A stretch of DNA of 64,000 bases from positions 310,001 through 374,000 of the forward strand of contig NW_001799544.1 in NCBI RefSeq assembly GCF_000165425.1, written 5' to 3'. Each line of letters starts with the position of its first letter. Positions within the stretch are counted from its first letter, which is position 1. Of the stretch, positions 11,487 through 24,230 are shown piece by piece. The position numbers and the translations under genes were made by a program. The notes beneath the pieces are model-generated. The model was not told where the DNA came from. It did not search any database and saw only the letters and a program-made list of their open reading frames with translations. The DNA is from Paramecium tetraurelia (Eukaryota; Ciliophora; Oligohymenophorea; Peniculida; Parameciidae).

Positions 11487-12928
11487 CAACTTGAAGTTTC
11501 AGGACTTCTAACTTTTTTTAAAAAACTTATTTCTAGTCTCTCATCTATTTCTTCCGATAAAATATTTCTTTCTATTTCTTAGATGAAAAAATTATCTTTG
11601 TATTGTTCTTGAAATTTTAATCTATTAGTCAAATATATTTTTAATCGAATTGCATACAAACCCTAATTTAAAAGCAATTTAATCCCCGAATGTGGATCTG
11701 CCTAATTATTGATTAAACAATCAAATAGTTAAATTAAATATATTATTAATTAATGTTTATATGTTATTAACTAATAAATTGATCGGTCTGAATAAACAAT
11801 ATGTATTTTTGATCTAGAAATGATGAAGTACCTACTACTAAATTTTTGGAGAATGTCAACTAAGTTTATAGAAGTAATTTCTTTGTTATTGTAGAGAAAC
11901 ATCGAAAAGACACCCAATAAAAAATGTTTTTAGTGTTGATACTTGATTTGGGGCTTTTTAATTTGAAATATCCTTTGACGAAGATTTGTTTATTTGGGAA
12001 TGTAACTTGTTGTTAAGAGTTTGAGTTTCTCTAAAATAATGAGATAATTAATTTAATCCAATCCAATTGCACAAACCCTTATATTAAATTTATGAGTCTT
12101 ATTTTAATATACCAAATCGAAATCTAACTTTTCATTTCTTTTATCAAATAAATAAATTTCTAAACTATTATTTTCTACTTTGCATTTTCTTAAAAAATGT
12201 CTAAAATTGCAACCACAACAATCATCCTGGTTATAATAGGGGAAGAAATCTTGATTGTAAGCTCTATTGACTTAAAAAGACATATTTTTGTCCTTGTAAG
12301 TAAATAAATTAAACGGTTTTTTTATTATAAATGGTAAAGACTCTTCCCATCTTACTTCTCTCAAATTTAGAAGGAATTATCTTCTTGAATTCCAATCACA
12401 AATATACAATGTTAATACTAAGAATACATTTGTTATCAGTCCCAAAATTATTCCCAGCATATCTATTCGATGACTCTTGATTGTTGTAAAGAAGATTTTC
12501 ATACTCAAATGGATAAATACCTAGAAAACGCTGTATGGAAAATCAGTCATAAAATAAACAACCACTGAAAGCATAGCATAATAGCTACCATACGAATAAT
12601 ATTCTTAAGGAAAAGTGTTATTTTCATCGAAATTAATTTATAGTAATCCTGCTGAAAGGTTCGAAATGATTAATGCATACTTAATGTATTATTTTTTATA
12701 ACAGGCTAAAAAGAGTTCGAATATTACTAGTATCACAAAACCTACATTCATCCAACTTTGATTATTGACTGTGTAATAGGTATAGTCTAGAATTACTTTC
12801 AATAGATTTAAGGCAAATGACATAACAAGAAGCCAATAGAAGATAGGTTTTTGCAGAGTATTTAATTTATTTTCCTAGTAGTCCTTTTCTATTTTACTGT
12901 CTTTGAATGTTAGGAGGAATTTATTCAT
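11487..12928 (-). CDS. Membrane sensor-like protein without kinase domain (HK-sensor family)
   Basis: About 480 aa. It begins MNKFLLTFKDSKIEKDYQ, nearly the same opening as the gene at 60419-61896 (MNKFSLKFKDKDLESLYQ), so the two are paralogues. Five or so hydrophobic segments (about residues 30-200) are followed by RRQFLLN, then EVRWEESLPFIIKKPFNLF, the linker and start of a PAS-like sensory region seen in ciliate histidine kinases. The C-terminal part is mixed, with no H-box, ATPase or receiver domain. It may be a sensor that lost its kinase or acts through a partner. The frame through the poly-T/poly-A run near 11511-11526 does not lead to a nearby TGA, so the 3' end is placed by comparison with the paralogue's length and is uncertain. 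Confidence 0.65.
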
Positions 12929-13025
12929 TCACTTTTTAATTTATAATTTTATTTTGTATATTATAGCTTATAAAGAAGTTGTAATTTCTAATTTCTTTAT
13001 TTTATAAATCACAACATCTAAATTA

Positions 13026-15949
13026 TCAAACATTAAGGTCTAGAATTTGTAGAACCTCTTTACAAGTGTTTTTGACTAAATTGAAAGAAACTTGGAATTA
13101 TGCAATTCCTTCTTAGCCTAAGTCTGTTGGTTCAAGTCTGTGATCTCAAAATTAAAATGAACAGTTTACTTTTCATAGTGCATATGGCTGGATCAGTAAA
13201 GCAACACTTTACACCTTAGATATCGCATATCAGATAATTAAAATTACTCTTAACAAAAGAATAAACAGAAAACGAATTTGCAATTTTGTTTAAATCGCTG
13301 TTCTCTTAATTTACATACCCATAGTTATTATTATATTTAACAAACTCTCCTTCAAAATATCTCTCAGCAATCCAATGATTACCTATTTTCAAAAATTAAT
13401 TTACCCCTAGCATCCAAAAATATTAGAAGATCTGAATATAATACTTATGGATATCGCTTTTTGATATTCTTTTTGGCTATGGCATCATCTAAATCACGAT
13501 TGAATTTCTTCATCCATTTCTAAGTAATTAAATGTGTTAAACACTCCTGGACAGCACTTTAAAATGTTTTAAAAGGCTTCAAATCATTAGGAGTCTTGCA
13601 AACATAAAGTTCCTTTTATTTCGTAGCATTTTAATGTGTTCTAATCATCAAATAAGCTGATTTCATGGCACCTTGAGCAAATGGATCTTTTGACCTTAGA
13701 CATGACCATTAACCTTCTTCAATTTACTTGAAATCATCAACTCCTATGGTCTAGATTTCTAAATATTTCTAATTGAATATTTAATCGCTAAATTCTATTC
13801 TATAGACTCTAAATGTTTCAAGAACGAAATCATTTTAATTTGGTTGCTGTCTTATTAACAAAATGCAAAGAACTTCAACAGGATTCTACTGTTCCTTAGC
13901 TCCCTTGGTTCCAGGATTTTCGATGGGTACTTTTCCACGATTTTTTACTTTGGTGGTTCTTACGTTAGTTTAAGTGGCAGTTTAGGACACTTTTGTCAAT
14001 ACTCCCACAAGTTCTTCGAAAATCTTATCAGGTTATGCATTTCTTAAATCGTAATGGAAATAGTATTCTTCCTTATCATGTTTTCGATAGATATTTCTAA
14101 TTTATGTAAACATTTTATTGGTGTGATTAGTAAAAAGGATTCCAATAAAGAAGATATCATTCTAAATCATTAATTCAATAGCCCCAGTCAAATCATCATC
14201 AGGGTAATTATCTTAGCTTCTATCAAACTCATGGAAATTTGTTCCATGACAAGGAGCATCACAAATTAACATAGCAATTCTGAACTAAGTTTTCCACTTA
14301 AGATTATTGATCATCTGCCTTATGGCTCCATCTATATCTTCAGGAGCATCACCTCCTCCTCCACATTTAACGGCTGACAAATAGTTTGCTACTTCTTCAG
14401 CTTGATCAGTAAATTACAATTATTAATAAGCCCCTAATTTTTTTAGTTCAGCTTTATCTTAATAACAAATTAGGGACCATAAAGTGTCTCTTTGAGTTTA
14501 TTTTTTAACTGAGAGCATACTTAGTAAAACGCATAACTCTGCCTACTTTTTGTAAGGATTCATGGAACTATACATTATGAATATATGATTACTCAGTGCA
14601 ATCCATCAAAAAACATATTTCAAGTAATCCATGAGTTTATTAAAACTTCTATTGCAATTCCTAAAGTTATTTAGCCCTTGCTTATTTATTAAGTTCTTCT
14701 AACTAAGCCTACTCTTACTTTTTTTGGTTCATCATTATTTTAGAATTTGTTTTCTCCTATTATTTCGCCTAAAAAGAATTATCCTTTATCTATCTCACAA
14801 GCATTTGATCATTTTGTTGTAACTTTTAGTACTCATTTGGTAATTCAAATTTACCTTGATTAAGTAGTTCTTCTTCTTATTAAATTATTCTATCTTTTCC
14901 TTACAGACTATTTTCTTATCTACTAATTTCTAATTTTTATTGCTCAATATCTTCTTAACTATTTTTAATCTTTTTATCAATTTTCTTTTTTTGATCTCTC
15001 ATCATTGTAATGGTTTGATCTTTCGAAAACATATTTTGTTTAAGTGTTCTCCTTTTTTCTTCCTGTTCCTTTATTTCATCTTGCTTCTTTATAATTTCCT
15101 GATCTAAAGTTTATTATTATTTTTGTAGAGATTCATATTTATCTAGTACATCCGAATTCTTCTACTAAAGTGATAACTTACTTAACTACTATTCTATTGC
15201 TTTATTTTCATTTTCCAATTTGACTATTTCGCTTTATTACATTTGTAGATTTTTCTCCTAGATTTCATTTTGTTTATTATTATTTTGAATCATCTATTCT
15301 TATAACTAATAATATTCCTATTTTTATTTAATTTCAATCATAAGTTACGATTTTTCTTTATGGGATTATTTTATATTTTTTAAAAGATGAGCTATTTCAT
15401 TATCTTTTTGAAATTTTTATTAAAATATTTCATCCTCAAGATTTCTATTACTTTATCTAAGTTCTTTTAATTCTTATTCCAATGTCTCCAGTTTCGTGTT
15501 TAAATCATTTACTTCAATTCGATCATTATAAAGGGTTTAATTTACCTAAGAAGCCTTCTAATTTTATTATTCAAGCAAACTTTCTTTCTATTCAATTTTG
15601 ATATCTTGAATAAAGGTATAAAATACTTAGATCTGACTCGTTAATTTATACAAACTAAACTGGATTAGTGGAAGGTGCTATTAGAAATAAAAGGAACTCT
15701 TACGAGGATTATATGTTGGGTGTTAAACATTCTACACAATAAAATTAGGTTATCCAATTCCTTGTTACGCTTAAGTTGCTTTATTTGATCCAGGTATAGG
15801 TAATCCAGAAGGTTATTACTATGTTATTTAAATCCTTTTACATTATTATTTCCTCCCTATAATGGTGTGAAGATAGGTTATTAGTTCTAATTACCTTAAT
15901 TCGGAAACTAGACTTAGGATGGCTTAAATTATTGGCTTGCCTTATCCAT
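13026..15949 (-). CDS. VWA domain plus atypical alpha-kinase, second copy
   Basis: About 950 aa with at least three introns (23 nt in the Pro/Gln-rich N terminus, 31 nt in the VWA domain near 14535-14565, 25 nt near the C terminus). The order is as in the gene at 836-3972: Gln/Pro-rich head, long coiled coil, VWA-like domain (CFLMDCTEQS, then DAPEDIDGAI, KWKTQFRIAMLICDAPCHG), then the alpha-kinase domain (KDPFAQGAMKSAYLM, LYVCKTP, WIAERYFEGEFVKYNNNYGYV, CDIQGV, DPAICT, LGQEGIAQF). The spliced length I reconstruct is one base off a multiple of three, so one intron border is wrong or missing. The zinc-binding His and Cys near the end are again replaced, so this is a property of the pair. Confidence 0.87.
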
Positions 15950-16369
15950 TTAAATTAGATATTTGCAGAATAATTGTTACTTTTATTATTTATGTGAGGT
16001 TTTGCACTGATAGAATTAATAAAAAAACCAAATGATTATAATTAACGCTTCGATGAAATAATGGATATACTTCATAAAAAGAAAACACAGAACTAGCAAT
16101 TCATTTAAACTAATAAATTATGGGAAAATTCCTCATGCTCCCCATTAAATTTAAGTCAATGATTGCAAGCACTAATTGAGATCTAGAGCGAAATGCAATA
16201 TTTTAAGTTCTCAAAACACACTTTGTTTAAGTATTAAAGAAGACACTGTGAAAAGTAAGTGATGGCAAAAGGGGCTTGAAAGGTAGAGTTCTTGTATGAA
16301 AAATGAAGATTAAATATAAATAAATATTATTTTTTATGGAAGCTATTACACAACTCAAAAAATTTATGT
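15950..16369. other. Divergent intergenic region, no confident gene
   Basis: 420 bp between the start of the minus-strand alpha-kinase and the start of the TBC gene. A plus-strand frame from an ATG near 16062 runs in phase with the TBC gene but contains three TGA codons, so I do not call it as coding. Nothing else was recognised. Confidence 0.4.
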
Positions 16370-18437
16370 ATGTCATTTCATATTATAAATGCAAGTGGTC
16401 ATCATTTTAATGTGAAGAGTTTTCATAGGTATATGATCAACAATGACATCTCAGACATTGAAACCCTGATTAAATTTTGTTAATTGGACAATACTGGATA
16501 GAGATTCAATTTATGGAGATTGTTTTTTAAGTATTTTGTAGATTCAATTTAGCGTCTACACATTAGAAGACACTGTCTATGATAAGATAGCCAAGTTAAC
16601 CAAAACAAGAGAGACCTATAAATAATTAGAGCAAAAGCATTCAAGATCTTAAGATGTGTCATCAACAACTAAAATTGAAGATTAACCTAAAAAAGGTCCA
16701 TTGGGTGGACCATTAGGAGGTCCTTTAGGTGGTCCATTAGGTGGCGGATCTAAAATAAAGGCATCAACTTAAAATCCAATGGAAGATGCTGAATTAAGAA
16801 ATGAGATAAGAAAGGATGTCGAAAGAACATATCAAGAGATTCAATTTTTTGCTAATAAAAAAGTATTGCAAATCTTGACAAGTGTATTGTTTATATGGAG
16901 CAAAGAAAATAGTGAAATTTCATATAGATAAGGGATGAATGAGGTTGCAGCTTCTTTGATTCACGTGTATTTCCAAGAAGCTCTTTACTCAGATGAAATT
17001 GATAAGATTCAAGGAGTATGAATTTATATATCATGAAGGCAACAGAGGAAGACAAGCAAATCTTGCTAGAATTTAATTCATGGGAATATGCAGAAGCTGA
17101 CATCTACACTCTATTTTAGAAATTGATGAATGATGCACAACATATGGAAATGTTCAGACCCAATTATACTGAAGCTTAAAAAATAAAATTGCAAAGCAAA
17201 AAGCCAAGTGCCATTTTGACAAGAGTCTCTAAAATATAAGACATTCTATTGAAATAAGTTGAAATGCCTATGTTTAGACATCTCAAATTGTTGCAAGTGG
17301 AATTCCAAATATTCTTATTAAAATGGATAAGGTATTAAAATATAAGAAATTATATAGATGTATGTTTACAAGAGAATTACATTTATTAGAATCATTTAAA
17401 GCTTGGGATGCAATTTTCTATGACTTTTATGAATAAAAAACAGAAACATTGTTCTTTGTTGACTGCATAGCAATTGCAATGATATTGTATGTTAAATAAC
17501 CAAGTAACTTGTTAGTATTTAATATTAGTAATGGAAATGGAAGATTCCAGTTAATGTTATCAAAGGTTTCTCAAATATCCACCAGTTTCTAATTTGCCAG
17601 CTCTACTTGAGTCAGCAATAAATGTGAGAGCTATCTTATTGAATTAAAAGTCTGCAACTAATTTAGACGATTAAAATGAATCAAATCAGCCCTCTATATA
17701 TTCAGATAGACAATTCAACCCTGTTTTTTTTGCTTAAATCACAGACAAAGTGGATGGAGTGGATGCTAAGGTTGTTAAGATTACTTCTGAAAAACCACAA
17801 TTTAGAATGAAGGGGGATGTAGATTTAGTCTACAAAGATGAAACCTCTCCAGATAAATCAAATTAAAATCAGTAATAATTTATTAATCCCTTATAACCAA
17901 AGTAAGTACCTCAACAATAAAAACCACAGCAATTCTATCAATAGTAATAACCTTAATAACAAATACAGTAGTAGTAATCTTAACCATCAAATTAAACAAC
18001 CTAAAGTAGCAATTAATCTTCAATTACTACCAATTTCTTCGATTCTAGTTTATCTAGTACAAATACTAAAACTATTAAAACATAATTCTAAGTAGAAGAG
18101 CAATCTCAATAAGTTAAAAAAGATAAAGCATCAGCTCCAGTGAAGAATGCTATTTCGATCCCAATTTCATAGGCTGAAGAGATGTTTAACACCTTAGAAG
18201 AGACTCTAAAGTTCATGAAATCATTTAAAGATAAGTATAATAGCATCGTTATTGTAGTTCAAACTATTAGGATTTGATAAGGAACTTGACAGAAATGAAA
18301 GATTATTTTGAAACTTCGCTTAAGTACTTTAGCAAATTAATATTTTTAGTGATAATTCATCGAGTTAATAATAAAATTAATAGGATGATAGTAGTTTATC
18401 TAATAAAGTAATAGGATTCCTAAAGAAAAAAAAGTGA
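16370..18437 (+). CDS. TBC1D5-like Rab GTPase-activating protein
   Basis: About 640 aa after six introns of 22-26 nt; the spliced length is a multiple of three. The N terminus aligns with TBC1D5: RYMINNDISDIETLI, then GQRFNLWRLFF. An insert follows with four GPLGG-type repeats (16695-16750). The TBC domain has LRNEIRKDVERTYQEIQFF, which carries the arginine finger, and ISYRQGMNEVAASLIHVYF, which carries the glutamine finger, then FNSWEYAEADIYTLF and FTRELHLLESFKAWDAIFYDF. The C-terminal 250 residues are Gln/Asn/Ser-rich and end in VIGFLKKKK. TBC1D5 turns off Rab7 and works with retromer on late endosomes, so a role in phagosome traffic is plausible. The start was chosen as the first ATG that keeps the whole conserved N terminus. 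Confidence 0.88.
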
Positions 18438-18601
18438 ATTAAATGGTCTATTATTTAATATTTTTAAATATAATATATTGGCAGAGTAATTTATAAACTC
18501 CGAATTTAAATATTTAACTTTTTAAGTTTATGAATGTATTGGTAGGAATATTGAAAATAAATGAGAATTTTAATACAAAAATTTAAATCTCTTCATTGCT
18601 T

Positions 18602-19207
18602 TCATTATTTGAACTGAAATGGTTGAAATTTCATGGGGAGATGAATCTGAGCATCATCTTCAGGGGCATTTGAAATAGAGTTTACATCTTATAAGATTTC
18701 GTTTTTTTTAAATTTATACTATCCGAAACTGATCTCATTGGAAGAAGAATTTAATAATAAGGGATTAAGTTATTTTTAGTTTTAAGTGTAGAGTTAGGAA
18801 GTTTTGAATAGATTTGGCACAGTTCTACTACTTTATCTTTGGCTTTCCTGTGGTTCAGATTATTGAGGAGTACATATGGATTGTCTTGAATTATTTTCTC
18901 TAGTTTTTGGTGCTTACTCGTAGTTTCTTTTAATTTTCCTTTCAGACAATTGTTTTTGTAATTATTATCGATAAGAATAGAATTGGCTATCCTCTTTTTG
19001 AGTATTTGAGGTGATTTAGGACTAATTGTTGGAATCTTGTCCAGAAACAGTAAGCATACTAAGCATCATATTGTTAGAGACATATAGATCATGAATTGAA
19101 TTATTATTAGTTTCTGGAGGTTTTGAGTTGATGGTGCTTAGAGATGAGTTTTTGTGATGTAAAGTATCGTTGGTTTTAGAATATGTCCTAGAAACGCAAT
19201 AAATCAT
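18602..19207 (-). CDS. Hypothetical Ser/Gln/Asn-rich protein
   Basis: Single 201-aa frame from ATG at 19207 to TGA at 18602-18604, no intron needed. It is rich in Ser, Asn, Gln and Lys, with no predicted membrane segment. The convergent TBC gene ends 165 bp away and the next minus-strand gene stops 57 bp upstream. No family recognised; it could be a Paramecium-specific protein. Confidence 0.5.
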
Positions 19208-19263
19208 GGTATATTAATTTATTAAGAAGAAATTAAATAATCATGAATATAAAAAATGTTATC

Positions 19264-19680
19264 TCACGATTAGTCGGTTCTATAATATTGTTTTTTAAAG
19301 GAGAAAGGTTCCAATGATTTTGGTTTTATATTTGGTCTATCATCAGGAACTTAATCATAGTCCTAATTGCTCGAAGATTCATCTGACAATCTAGTTGTAT
19401 CATCGTCTTCTTGTTGTTCTTCGAGTTATTCTTCAACCTATGATAACTAATGACTGGAAGATGATTAATCCTCATCTTCGCTCAATCGAATAATGTAATA
19501 TCTGGGAGGAGCACTCTACATTCTTTTTTTAAATTATTCCAACTCCTAATCATCTTCATTGTCTTGCACTTCCTCCTCCTCTGAAAGGTCTTCTTTTTTG
19601 ACAGTTTCTTGTTATTGGGAAGACCACAGATTTGTCCGTTTCATATTATTAGTATTCCACCTGGATCTTTGTGATTGCAT
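19264..19680 (-). CDS. Small acidic hypothetical protein
   Basis: 138 aa in one frame, start 19680, TGA at 19264-19266. Glu and Asp are very frequent, in runs such as SEEEEVQDNEDD and EEQQEDDDT, with a basic head and the motif SAPPRYYIIRLSEDED in the middle. The density of GAA/GAT codons makes it more convincing than most short frames here. No domain recognised; acidic proteins of this sort are often nuclear or chaperone-like, but that is only a guess. Confidence 0.5.
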
Positions 19681-19821
19681 TCTGCAGCAATAAAATATCA
19701 TTGTAAATTAAAAATATTATACACATTTGAAATAAAAGTTGGTGATGGTTTGATTAATAGTTTAATAATATTTCAATAGTATCAATACATATCTCATTTA
19801 TAGACAATCAAGATGTTGGAT

Positions 19822-21437
19822 TCAATGTTTTTTAAATGAAAATGCTCCAATGTTGTGAATCTAGATATGGATTTCATCATTTGCAATTAGATCTAGATTA
19901 TCAAAAGACCCATAAAATTGATTGACTTCCTCAATCTGTTATTCTTTCATAGTTTTGCCAGCTTGTTTGCAAAATGTAGTGAATTTCAATACTTGATTTT
20001 GAGACATGACTGAAAGGCTTTTGAGATCCTTTCTCTGTTTCTTCACATTCAGAAAAGGAGTATGGTTCTGATTGTCTCCATCATTTTCATCCTCCTCAAT
20101 CTAACTAAGATCATAATTCATCAATCTAGTAGTTCCTGCACTCCCTCTGCTTAAGTACTGAATGATTAATGATATAATACCCCTCTGCTTTTTCTTTCGA
20201 GTCCTGATTGCTTATCTGGAGATTAACTGTCTAGATCAGGCACATTAAGAAAGGAAACCTGACTTTTCTGTTGAGTCTGTTAGACTAATTGTAAGGGTGG
20301 CAGTTATTATTATTTAGATTCGTGAACAATTGAATGTTCTTTGGTAATAGAAATCCTTGGTTTTTTGTCGGTTGTTCTTTTTTGTGAATTAGATCTTCTT
20401 GATTTCTTAGATTTCATTTCAGGTAACTTCTCCCAATCAAAAGAGATGTTGTCCATGTACTCTAAATCACCTAATGCTTTTGAAAATTACTCTTTTATGT
20501 ATGCATAATTAGGTTATTCAGTATATTCCCTAGATTTAGCATGTTGTAATAATAAATAATAGCATTTAGGTAGATTATCACACAACTTCTCATGAGAAAT
20601 AGATTGTTTTTATTCAAGTATTTTGCTATATTTTATTGATTTATCTTGGATAGGCAAGTTCATCCATGGTAATTTCCCTTTATTCAGATAAATGAGTACA
20701 TATGCCAAGGATTCCAAGTCGTCTCTTCTCGATTACTCTCTACCTAAAATTACACTTAATATATCTCACCTAAATGTGCTCCAATACTCGCATATCTGGC
20801 AGTCCCTATTATACCCTTCTTCTCAATCATAGGAATATGATTTCCATGATTATCTTTGTAATATTTCGACAATCCAAAATCAATCAGATACACCACATCA
20901 ATGTCTTACCATCCTATCACTATATTCTCCGGTTTCAAATCTCTATGAATCAAATTCTTCAAATGCAATTGCTCCAATCTCTCCAATAATTGTAATCCTA
21001 TCCTCAGACAATTTATTTATGAGAACTTCTTGGTTTTTCTTATCAAGTTCTCCAAATTCTAACCCAAGTATGTAATCATGAAGAAATTGTAATTCTCATC
21101 CCTTCCGTAATGCAGAATCTATGGAAACCCTTCCATAATGCAATTTAATACCTGCGATCCCTTTCAGTTCCAACAAAATCTTTATTTCCCTCACCAACAA
21201 ACTCATACTATTTTTCTGCGATTCTCGCTTTTCAAATTTAGATGCACAGATTTCCCCTGTCTCTATATTTTCAGTCTTAAAAATCGATCCAAAACTACCT
21301 TGTCCTACTTTCTCAATCAACTTGAATCTTCCTGCTATAATCTATCCTGGGTATAGTAATTTCTACTGGAATTACTCTTATTAAGAAGTAGGATTATGAG
21401 TTTGATGTTTCTTTTCCTTTCTTATAGGTGATTTCAT
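19822..21437 (-). CDS. Casein kinase 1-type protein kinase
   Basis: 514 aa after three introns (22, 26 and 23 nt); the spliced length is a multiple of three. The kinase domain starts [21 protein letters not shown] with the glycine loop, the lysine in CASKFEK, then [18 protein letters not shown], the catalytic loop [24 protein letters not shown], and the CK1 hallmark [31 protein letters not shown]. The tail is Lys/Ser/Gln-rich. CK1 kinases phosphorylate primed acidic sites in many pathways. The first intron (GTATTAAATTGCATTATGGAAG) is unusual because its 3' half repeats the exon that follows; unspliced, it would give a TGA. Confidence 0.9.
21100..21142. repeat. 15-bp imperfect direct repeat across an intron/exon border
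   Basis: CCCTTCCGTAATGCA at 21100-21114 and CCCTTCCATAATGCA at 21128-21142 (one mismatch), 28 bp apart. One copy lies in exon 2 of the CK1 gene, the other mostly inside its 22-nt first intron. Confidence 0.8.
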
Positions 21438-22578
21438 TATATATAAATTTATATTGATTTCTTTATAATTAAATTTATTCAGCTTTCCATCCTTCTCCAG
21501 TCCTTCGAATATCTACCTTTACTTCTATGATAACTCTCAACATATCACCAAATTCTTAGTCTTTGTTGATTAATCAATACTAAATATATTAATATTTAAA
21601 ACAATTAAATATTAGATTATCATCCATTTTACTTACAAATAACAAACCTAGTTAAATGTAGTCTAATAAATTATCCAAATACCATGTCAATCAAATTACA
21701 TCAAATTCAATTATCATCAAAACCATATTCTAATCCTTCAATTTATAATACCGAATAAACACCTTCAAGAATCTCATAATAGTAAGTTATCAATTAACTA
21801 GTTATCATTTAATTAAAATCAAAAGGAATTAATTGAAATGTAGAGATATGTCTATTGACCTTCTTCTATATCAATTGTAGTTATTGTATATTGATTTCTA
21901 TCTTGTCTAATTTTAAGATTACCTTATCTTAAATATCAAAAAATACTTTATTTTAAATCCATTGATCAAATGATATAAATAAAACTGTTCCTGAAATACA
22001 TAAAAAATTAGGTTAGACCAAGGAACAACTAAATTTATCATTTAAAAACCTTATACAGTTTTAGTAAATAAGGGATATAATTTATCACTCAATATTTGAT
22101 AGCACTCTATTTTTATTCAATTTATAGTAAAGTATCTTTACTGTCGCTTAGCCATCAAGACTCAAGAAAATAAAAATATTTTAAAATCAACCCTGTTCTA
22201 TAATTCATTATTTTTGAGTTAGCAATATAGAAATAACATATCTGAAAGATAACACTTTTCAAAGATCCTTGAGATATTTTTAAGATTTTTTAAAATTCAA
22301 GAATTGCATAAATACCAGCAATCAGGTTAAAATTATGACTTTAATTTAAACAAGAATTGACTTATCGAATACTCTTTAGACTCCATATATAAGAATAAAG
22401 GTCTCATTATTTGGGTATTAGAGTTCTGTATTATTTTGAGCTCAAATTTTATCAACTTAATTTTTGACGTCACAAAAGAAATGAATGACCTTCTAGAATC
22501 AGATGCGCTACAATAATGGAAGCATGCTATCACTAAACTTATTACATCCACTTATCATACCATTCCGATCTTTTATTG
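21438..22578 (+). other. Unresolved region, possible plus-strand gene
   Basis: About 1.1 kb with several partial plus-strand frames, for example from ATG at 21684, and frames ending at a TGA near 22576 (…KLITSTYHTIPIFY). No single set of short introns joins them convincingly and no domain was recognised. A minus-strand frame at 22303-22551 also exists. With TGA as the only stop, frames of this size are expected by chance, so I leave the region unannotated. Confidence 0.2.
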
Positions 22579-22855
22579 AAGAACACAGGATATTAGATTA
22601 CAAAGTCTTCCATAATGTTTTGATTAATTATATATTATGTATATTATCTCTGAAATGATGACTACTTGTATGGTTATGGATATTGAAGAATGATAGTGGA
22701 TAATGAATAAAATACGCACCTAAGTTCTTGTTTCCAATCATATAAGATTTGATATTGCTATAATTTAAACATTTGATTGCAAAAGCAGATTAATTATTTA
22801 ACAATTTTCCTATATGAATTCTCATATTTATCTGACAAAACACTAAATACATGAA

Positions 22856-23664
22856 ATGTTTGTAGATTCCAGCCAAGCGTTGGCTTCGCCTTCGTTTGTC
22901 GAACCAAATTCTCCTCAAGCAAAAGAGGTATTTGATTTTAAATACAATAAAATAGAAAAGATATTTCTTCCATGAAGAAGTTGTAAGTCCATCAAAGAAG
23001 GATGATAAGTCAACTGAAAACTATTCAAACAGGAAAATAAGTCAGGATTCCATTTTCGATTCTAAGGTAGAAATGAAATTAAGTAATTCTTATATCTTGA
23101 CAGATTAGCTAATAATTAAATATGTCTTGTGAATTTGTTTGAACAATAGAATAAGGATAAGGATAGAGATACAATCACCAAATTACAATAGCAACTATCG
23201 CAATAATCTTAATTGATTCTAAGTTTACAAAGTAAGTTTTGACATTAATTAGATCAAATATAAATTCTGAAGGACTTGAACAAGAAAAACCAGACCAACA
23301 TCTCGGAACTGCTGGGATAGATCAGGAAGTTGGAATAGGAGAATCAATTCTTTTAGGATCAGCTATTGAAAAACAGGCTGAGTTTGTAAGATTAAATCAA
23401 ATAACAATAATAAATAAAAATTGATATGGAAAATACAAAAATCTAACTATTAAATAAGGATTAAATGATTGAATCTCTCCATTAACAATTATCATCCTTT
23501 CGCCAAGATTAAAGCAGATGCAGAGTAGGCAGAAGTCCCAATAGAATAATAGAGCAAATAGTGAACTGCCATCACCCATCAATCTCGTATATCAATTATA
23601 GGATTGCTCCTCAAAGATCGCATTCTAGCAATATCAAGAATTTTTGAATTAATCATTCATATGA
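22856..23664 (+). CDS. Coiled-coil hypothetical protein
   Basis: About 237 aa after four introns of 20-28 nt; the spliced length is a multiple of three, and each intron fixes a clear frame break. The head is Ser/Pro-rich (SSQALASPSFVEPNSP), the middle is a heptad-like coiled coil (FEQQNKDKDRDTITKLQQQL, then LLGQIRKLEQENQFFQDQL), and the tail is polar. It is probably a structural or cytoskeletal protein. It converges on the next gene with only 17 bp between their stops. Confidence 0.6.
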
Positions 23665-23681
23665 CTATTTTATATCAAATT

Positions 23682-24102
23682 TCACAATTTATAAAATTAA
23701 AGGGCTTTGGTGCTAGTCTTTTCTTCCACTTCATCGAAAATCTTCCTCTTCTGATGCCCAGAACTAGTATACATGCTTTTAGTATTTTGATTTTGATCAT
23801 CGTGGAGACTCTTGCTTAAGTAATGATGATTCTGATGTCTCACACTGACACATTACAATTTACAAAACGATAATTTTTTGGGTATTTGAAAGTTTTGAGG
23901 TTTTTGGTTCTTTGACTATTTCTCTTTTAATATTTACTTATGTTTACATCATTTTATTTAACTCAGAGATTTCCTATTCCAATTAATAAACATATTTTTA
24001 TAGTTATACGCATTATTAGCATTATTCCATCTGATTTTCATAAGGTACACTATCTTCTGAATTAATGAAGGACTAATAAATAGTATCTTCTTTCTCATTC
24101 AT
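23682..24102 (-). CDS. Small hypothetical protein with short coiled coil
   Basis: 132 aa after one 22-nt intron (GTAAATATTAAAAGAGAAATAG), which is needed to keep the frame; the spliced length is a multiple of three. A Gln/Cys-rich head leads into YVYQLEQEISELNKMM, then a basic Ser/His/Gln-rich tail ending TSTKALQFYKL. No family recognised. Confidence 0.5.
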
Positions 24103-24230
24103 CTTAAATAATTAAAATAATATTAAAGTTTAACATAAAATATAATAATTCCCTTAATTACCTTCTCATCTTATATAGAAAAGACTACATTTGAAGGTAT
24201 ATGCACATTTTTATAGAACCTGAAGATTAA

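Noticed and set aside
15990-16369. A plus-strand frame with three TGAs leading in phase into the TBC gene, considered as a 5' extension with recoding.
   Set aside because: The TBC1D5-like N terminus starts cleanly at 16370 and the upstream peptide has no match.
21108-21137. A 28-bp TA-bounded segment in the CK1 gene looked like a retained internal eliminated sequence, since its presence gives a TGA.
   Set aside because: A 22-nt GTA...AAG intron shifted upstream restores the CK1 motif [16 protein letters not shown] without any excision, and the segment ends lack the TAYAG consensus.
22303-22551. Minus-strand 82-codon frame (MDVISLVIACF...).
   Set aside because: It overlaps a plus-strand frame of similar quality, has no family match and is within the length expected by chance.
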